Below, in pieces: positions 5,723 through 8,810 of a stretch of 8,810 nt of DNA. How positions within the stretch are numbered: position 1 is the first letter of the stretch; the number at the start of each line of letters is the position of its first letter. Under the pieces are notes generated by a model. It ran no database searches and was not told the DNA's origin. It saw only the letters and a list, made by a program, of their open reading frames with translations. Origin of the DNA: Halothiobacillus neapolitanus (lineage in GTDB: Bacteria > Pseudomonadota > Gammaproteobacteria > Halothiobacillales > Halothiobacillaceae); assembly GCA_020721485.1 (NCBI GenBank), contig DYMR01000075.1:1-8810 (forward strand). Reading direction: 5' to 3'. The position numbers were made by a program, and so were the translations under genes.

Positions 5723-6515
5723 TGCCCTGCGCGCCGGCGCGTTGCCTGCCGATGCACAGGCACCGGTGGTGCGCCCCGTGCGGGCGGAATCTGTAGCCAG
5801 CGCCTGGGTTCTGCCGGAATTTTCTGCCGCCAAAGCGGCTGCGCCGAAAGCGGCCAGCGCCTTGGATGCGGCAGAGGCCGAGCGGCTGCGGGCGCTCGCG
5901 CGGGCGGAGGGTTTTGCCGAGGGGCAGTCGGCGGGGCGGGCGGCGGGTTTTGCCGAAGGCCAGGCCGCCGGGCTGGCGGCGGCAGCGGATGAAACCGAAC
6001 GCTTGCAGCAGCGGCTGCGCGGTTGGCTTAGGGAATTGGCGGCGCCGCTGGCGGCGGTGGATGAGGAAGTCAGCCAGCAGATCAGCCAGTTGGCGCTGCA
6101 AGTCGCCCGCGCGATGATTTATCGCGAGCTGACCCTCGCGCCTGAGGACATTGCGGCCGTCGCGCGCGAAGCCATGGCCGCGTTGCCGGTGGCGGTGCGG
6201 GCGGTGGCGCTGCGCTGCCATCCCCAGGATGCGGCGGCGCTGGAGGCCGCGCTGGGTGCGCGCGAACTGTTGGTGCAGGGCGAATCAACCATCGACATTC
6301 AGCCGGATGCCACGGTGGTGGCCGGCGGATTGTGGGTGGAATCGCGCACGCCGGGGCTGCCTTCGCGGATTGACGCCTCGTTGCAATCGCGCTGGGCGGC
6401 GTTAAGTGTGCGCCTGTTGAATGCGCGCGTGCCGGGGCCGGCTGAACCGATGCCCGATGCGGCGGACGAGGTCGCCCTGCCTATGTCTGATGGGGCGGGC
6501 GAGGTCACCCCATGA
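5703..6515 (+). CDS. fliH: Flagellar export ATPase regulator FliH
   Basis: FliH is the stator-like partner of the FliI ATPase. It holds FliI as a heterotrimer and tethers it to FliN at the export gate. It has 270 residues (E. coli has 235), with an Ala-rich N-terminus. A run of five consecutive GxxxG repeats (Gly 70, 74, 78, 82, 86 and 90) follows, the signature helix-packing region of FliH. Then comes a helical region (about 95-150, [20 protein letters not shown]) and the C-terminal globular domain related to the ATP synthase delta subunit (about 150-235, including the segment [20 protein letters not shown]). The start is GTG at 5703 or the adjacent GTG at 5706; GGGGG (5696-5700) fits 5706 slightly better. 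No in-frame ATG lies nearby. It overlaps fliG by 20 nt and fliI by 4 nt (ATGA), implying translational coupling. Confidence 0.92.
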   Translation: MVNSSSDALRAGALPADAQAPVVRPVRAESVASAWVLPEFSAAKAAAPKAASALDAAEAERLRALARAEGFAEGQSAGRAAGFAEGQAAGLAAAADETERLQQRLRGWLRELAAPLAAVDEEVSQQISQLALQVARAMIYRELTLAPEDIAAVAREAMAALPVAVRAVALRCHPQDAAALEAALGARELLVQGESTIDIQPDATVVAGGLWVESRTPGLPSRIDASLQSRWAALSVRLLNARVPGPAEPMPDAADEVALPMSDGAGEVTP

Positions 6516-7915
6516 GCCACGGTATTGACCCGCTGCGCTTCGAGCCGCCCGCTGTCAGCGGCCATCCGACCGGCCTGAACTGGGCGCGGGGCTTGATGGG
6601 CTTGACGGCGCGGGTGATTCGCCCGTCGTTTGAGCCGGAAGGCCGGGTGGTGCGGGTCGTGGGCTTGGCGCTGGAAGCCAGCGGGCTGCGGGCGGCGATT
6701 GGCGATCAATGCCGGGTGTTTTTGGATGCCGATCCCCTGACGGCCACCCGCTGGGTGGACGCCGAAGTTGTTGGCTTCGCGGGGCAAAATACTTATCTGA
6801 TGCCGCTGGAATCCATGCGCGGTTTGGCGCCCGGCTGCTGGGTGCAGAATTTGGGCGCGGCGGTGCGGGTGCCCTTGGGGGATGACTTGCTGGGTCGGGT
6901 GCTCGATGCGCGCGGCCAGCCGCTCGATGGCGGTGTGCCGCTGTTTGGCGAGGTGCCGGTCGATTTGCAGGGGCGCGGAAATAATCCGCTGAAACGCCGC
7001 CCCATTCGCGAACCGCTCGATGTCGGCGTGCGCGCCATCAACGCGCTGTTGACGGTGGGGCGCGGGCAACGGATGGGGATTTTTGCCGGCAGCGGCGTGG
7101 GTAAAAGCGTGCTGCTCGGCATGATGACGCGCTACACCGAGGCCGAAGTGATTGTCGTGGGTTTGATCGGCGAACGCGGCCGCGAAGTGCGCGAATTCGT
7201 GGCAGAAATTCTCGATGAGTCCGCGCGGTCACGGGCGGTGGTGATTGCCGCGCCCGCCGATGCCTCGCCCTTGATGCGGTTGCACGGGGCGAATTTGGCC
7301 ACGGCGATTGCCGAGTATTTTCGGGATCGGGGGCAGCAGGTGTTGCTGCTGATGGATTCGCTGACACGCTATGCGCAGGCGCAGCGTGAAATCGGCTTGG
7401 CGATTGGCGAGCCGCCGGCGACCAAGGGCTACCCGCCGTCGGTTTTTGCGCGGCTACCGGCCTTGGTCGAGCGCGCGGGCAATGGCGAATCGGCCACCGG
7501 CAGCATGACGGCGTTTTACACCGTGCTGGTGGAGGGCGACGATCAGAACGATCCGATTGCCGATGCGGCGCGGGCGATTCTCGATGGGCACATTGTGTTG
7601 TCGCGGGCGATTGCCGAACGCGGGCGCTATCCCGCCATCGACATTGAAGCCTCGATTTCGCGGCTGGCGCCGGCTTTGATCGACCCGGAGCAACTCGACA
7701 TGACGCACCGGTTCAAACAGCTCATGAGCACCTACAATCAGAGCAGGGATTTACTCGCCGTCGGCGCGTATCGGCGCGGGCAGGATGTGCGTTTGGATCG
7801 CGCGATTGATGCACAGCCGGACTTGGAAGCCTTCTTACGGCAACCGATCGACGAGCGGGCTTCGCTGGCCGAGAGTTTCGATGCGCTCGATGCGCTGATG
7901 CACCACGGAACCTAA
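6512..7915 (+). CDS. fliI: Flagellum-specific ATP synthase FliI (type III export ATPase)
   Basis: FliI is the cytoplasmic ATPase that, as a hexamer with FliH and FliJ, powers unfolding and delivery of flagellar export substrates. It belongs to the F1-beta/T3SS ATPase family. It has 467 residues (usual 440-470). Walker A AGSGVGKS is at 192-199 (K198), ERGREV at 221-226 (catalytic Glu region) and Walker [10 protein letters not shown] at 278-286 (D282). The type III ATPase signature [16 protein letters not shown] is at 301-316, and LDGHIVLSR at 357-365. The N-terminal beta-barrel region occupies about 28-120. ATG 6512 overlaps the fliH stop as ATGA. A second type III secretion ATPase is ruled out by the flagellar neighbours. 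All catalytic motifs are intact. Confidence 0.97.
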   Translation: MSHGIDPLRFEPPAVSGHPTGLNWARGLMGLTARVIRPSFEPEGRVVRVVGLALEASGLRAAIGDQCRVFLDADPLTATRWVDAEVVGFAGQNTYLMPLESMRGLAPGCWVQNLGAAVRVPLGDDLLGRVLDARGQPLDGGVPLFGEVPVDLQGRGNNPLKRRPIREPLDVGVRAINALLTVGRGQRMGIFAGSGVGKSVLLGMMTRYTEAEVIVVGLIGERGREVREFVAEILDESARSRAVVIAAPADASPLMRLHGANLATAIAEYFRDRGQQVLLLMDSLTRYAQAQREIGLAIGEPPATKGYPPSVFARLPALVERAGNGESATGSMTAFYTVLVEGDDQNDPIADAARAILDGHIVLSRAIAERGRYPAIDIEASISRLAPALIDPEQLDMTHRFKQLMSTYNQSRDLLAVGAYRRGQDVRLDRAIDAQPDLEAFLRQPIDERASLAESFDALDALMHHGT

Positions 7916-7920
7916 GGAGG
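7914..7920 (+). promoter_or_regulatory. Strong Shine-Dalgarno AAGGAGG for fliJ
   Basis: AAGGAGG ends 5 nt before ATG 7926 and shares its first two bases with the fliI stop TAA. It is the strongest ribosome site in the window, which supports 7926 as the fliJ start. It may raise FliJ output relative to the upstream coupled genes. Confidence 0.8.
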
Positions 7921-7925
7921 GCGCC

Positions 7926-8396
7926 ATGAGCGAGGCACGCATTCAACGAATCCGCCAAGTCGAGAAAATTACCGATCACCAGGCCACGGTGGGGCAAGAG
8001 GCCGTCGCCGCCTGCCAACGGCAGCTCGACGAACAACGCGCCCGCTTGACGCAACTCACGGATTATTTGGCGGAATACGCGGCGGGTATCGGCTTTGCGG
8101 CGGGCGGTCGGTCGCAGGTATTTGCGCTGCAAAATTACCGCGCCTTCATGGGAAAAATCGAGCAAACCATCGCGCATCAACACCAAGTCGTGGCGCAATT
8201 GGAGCAGGATTTGGCCGCGCGGCAGCAGGAATGGGCGGCGCTGCGCAGCCAGCATCGTTCGGTGGAAAAACTGCGCGGGCGGGTGGAGCAAACCCATCAC
8301 CAAGGGCAAGAGCGGGTCGCCCAACGGGAAAATGACGCCCACGCGCTGACGCGCTACCGCAGCCCGCTGGATCCTCGGCATGATCCCTCGGGATGA
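7926..8396 (+). CDS. fliJ: Flagellar export protein FliJ
   Basis: FliJ is a small cytoplasmic coiled-coil protein that sits in the centre of the FliI hexamer, resembles the gamma stalk of F1-ATPase, and links the ATPase to the FlhA export gate. It has 156 residues (usual about 145-150). It is almost entirely Gln/Glu/Arg/Ala-rich helix with heptad-like patterning: about 1-60 (MSEARIQRIRQVEK, then CQRQLDEQRARLTQLTDYL) and about 70-135 (ALQNYRAFMGKIEQTIAHQ onward), joined by a short turn containing GIGFAAGG. The last 15 residues (RYRSPLDPRHDPSG) are non-helical. Position directly after fliI and the coiled-coil character make the call firm despite low conservation in this family. Confidence 0.9.
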   Translation: MSEARIQRIRQVEKITDHQATVGQEAVAACQRQLDEQRARLTQLTDYLAEYAAGIGFAAGGRSQVFALQNYRAFMGKIEQTIAHQHQVVAQLEQDLAARQQEWAALRSQHRSVEKLRGRVEQTHHQGQERVAQRENDAHALTRYRSPLDPRHDPSG

Positions 8397-8468
8397 CCTG
8401 CCGACTTGCCCCGACGGCTTGAACACACCGCGCCCGCCCCCTTCAGATTGATGACCGAGGAAAACGCC
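8397..8468 (+). other. 72-nt fliJ-fliK intergenic gap
   Basis: This is the longest gap inside the flagellar operon. No sigma-54 or sigma-28 promoter motif or T-tailed hairpin is seen in it. A small palindrome (ATCCCTCGGGAT, 8383-8394) ends at the fliJ stop. GAGG at 8457-8460 is the likely ribosome site for fliK. Confidence 0.5.
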
Positions 8469-8810
8469 ATGGCCAGTTCCGCCAGCCCCGCCCCCATCGC
8501 CAGTGTCCTCACCGCGACCGCAACCCCGCCGCCGAGCGCGGGTGGTGCGCCGTCCGGCGCGAGCTCGGCGGATTTCGCACAGCTCATGCACGGGGCCATT
8601 GCGCGGCAATCGGCGCCGAATGCGACCTCCGCCGCATCCCCAGCAACGGCAGCCACTGCAACGCCCACGGGCGATGCCACGGCAACCGCCGCCAGCGGGG
8701 CAGCGCCCACGGCGCAATCGCTGCGCGATACCCTCCAGCAGCTCGTGGCGCAAAGTCAGCAGCCCAACCTCACCCCCGCTGAGGCCGCTGCGTTACAGAC
8801 TCAATGGCAG
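8469..8810 (+). CDS. fliK: Flagellar hook-length control protein FliK, N-terminal part (runs off the window)
   Basis: The frame from ATG 8469 is open for 114 codons to the last base of the window, so the gene is truncated only by the window edge. The protein is dominated by Ala, Ser, Thr and Pro (for example SAATPTGDATAT-like stretches around residues 60-85), with islands such as SADFAQLMHGAIAR (about 35-48) and SLRDTLQQLVAQSQQ (about 86-100). FliK proteins typically have such a low-complexity N-terminal ruler/secretion region before a conserved C-terminal domain, which is not in view. Position right after fliJ is the main reason for the call. GAGG (8457-8460) lies 8 nt before this ATG; an in-frame ATG at 8451 is an alternative start with a weaker upstream site. 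FliK is exported and switches substrate specificity once the hook reaches its length. Confidence 0.72.
   Translation, partial: MASSASPAPIASVLTATATPPPSAGGAPSGASSADFAQLMHGAIARQSAPNATSAASPATAATATPTGDATATAASGAAPTAQSLRDTLQQLVAQSQQPNLTPAEAAALQTQWQ

Noticed and set aside
7722..8753. 343-codon open frame on the minus strand across fliI, fliJ and fliK
   Set aside because: Its composition (Arg/Gly/Ala-rich) is typical of antisense shadows, and it lies opposite well-supported flagellar genes.

Overview
The window is GC-rich bacterial DNA (roughly 60% G+C by eye) and most likely comes from a gammaproteobacterium. The main evidence is the gene order fliE-fliF-fliG-fliH-fliI-fliJ-fliK on one strand, with fliE joined to the rest and preceded by a textbook sigma-54 (-24/-12) promoter, as in polar-flagellated Pseudomonas/Vibrio-type organisms. 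The species cannot be named from the sequence, and a betaproteobacterium is not strictly excluded.

Layout: (1) 1-137 is non-coding, with a perfect hairpin and C-tracts. (2) 138-1445 is the decayed remnant of a large restriction-modification type DNA methyltransferase. Motif I (DPACGSGNF) is present, but an in-frame TAA sits near codon 51, the part between the N-terminus and motif I is missing, and a second in-frame junction has removed the catalytic NPPY/F motif and target-recognition part. (3) 1446-2139 is an intact mazE-mazF type II toxin-antitoxin pair. Its upstream region carries three TGTTTA half-sites spaced exactly 16 bp apart. (4) 2136-2563 is a gene-free stretch of unusual structure. 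It starts with five perfect or near-perfect hairpins packed end to end (2136-2295) and bounded by imperfect 20-bp inverted repeats (2136-2305), like a MITE. A REP-like array of 38-bp palindromic repeats (2346-2447) follows, and then the sigma-54 promoter (GG at 2488, GC at 2500). (5) 2564-8810 is the flagellar operon: fliE, fliF, fliG, fliH, fliI, fliJ and the first 114 codons of fliK, which runs off the window.

The flagellar genes together build the MS-ring and rotor (FliF, FliG), the MS-ring/rod junction (FliE), the cytoplasmic export ATPase complex (FliH, FliI, FliJ) and the hook-length ruler (FliK). Tight spacing and overlaps (fliG/fliH 20 nt, fliH/fliI ATGA, fliI/fliJ 10 nt) indicate one transcription unit driven from the sigma-54 promoter. 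The upstream part looks like an accessory/defence scar (dead methyltransferase, toxin-antitoxin pair, mobile-repeat debris) lying directly against a conserved core operon. The contiguous five-hairpin element is the least explained thing here.
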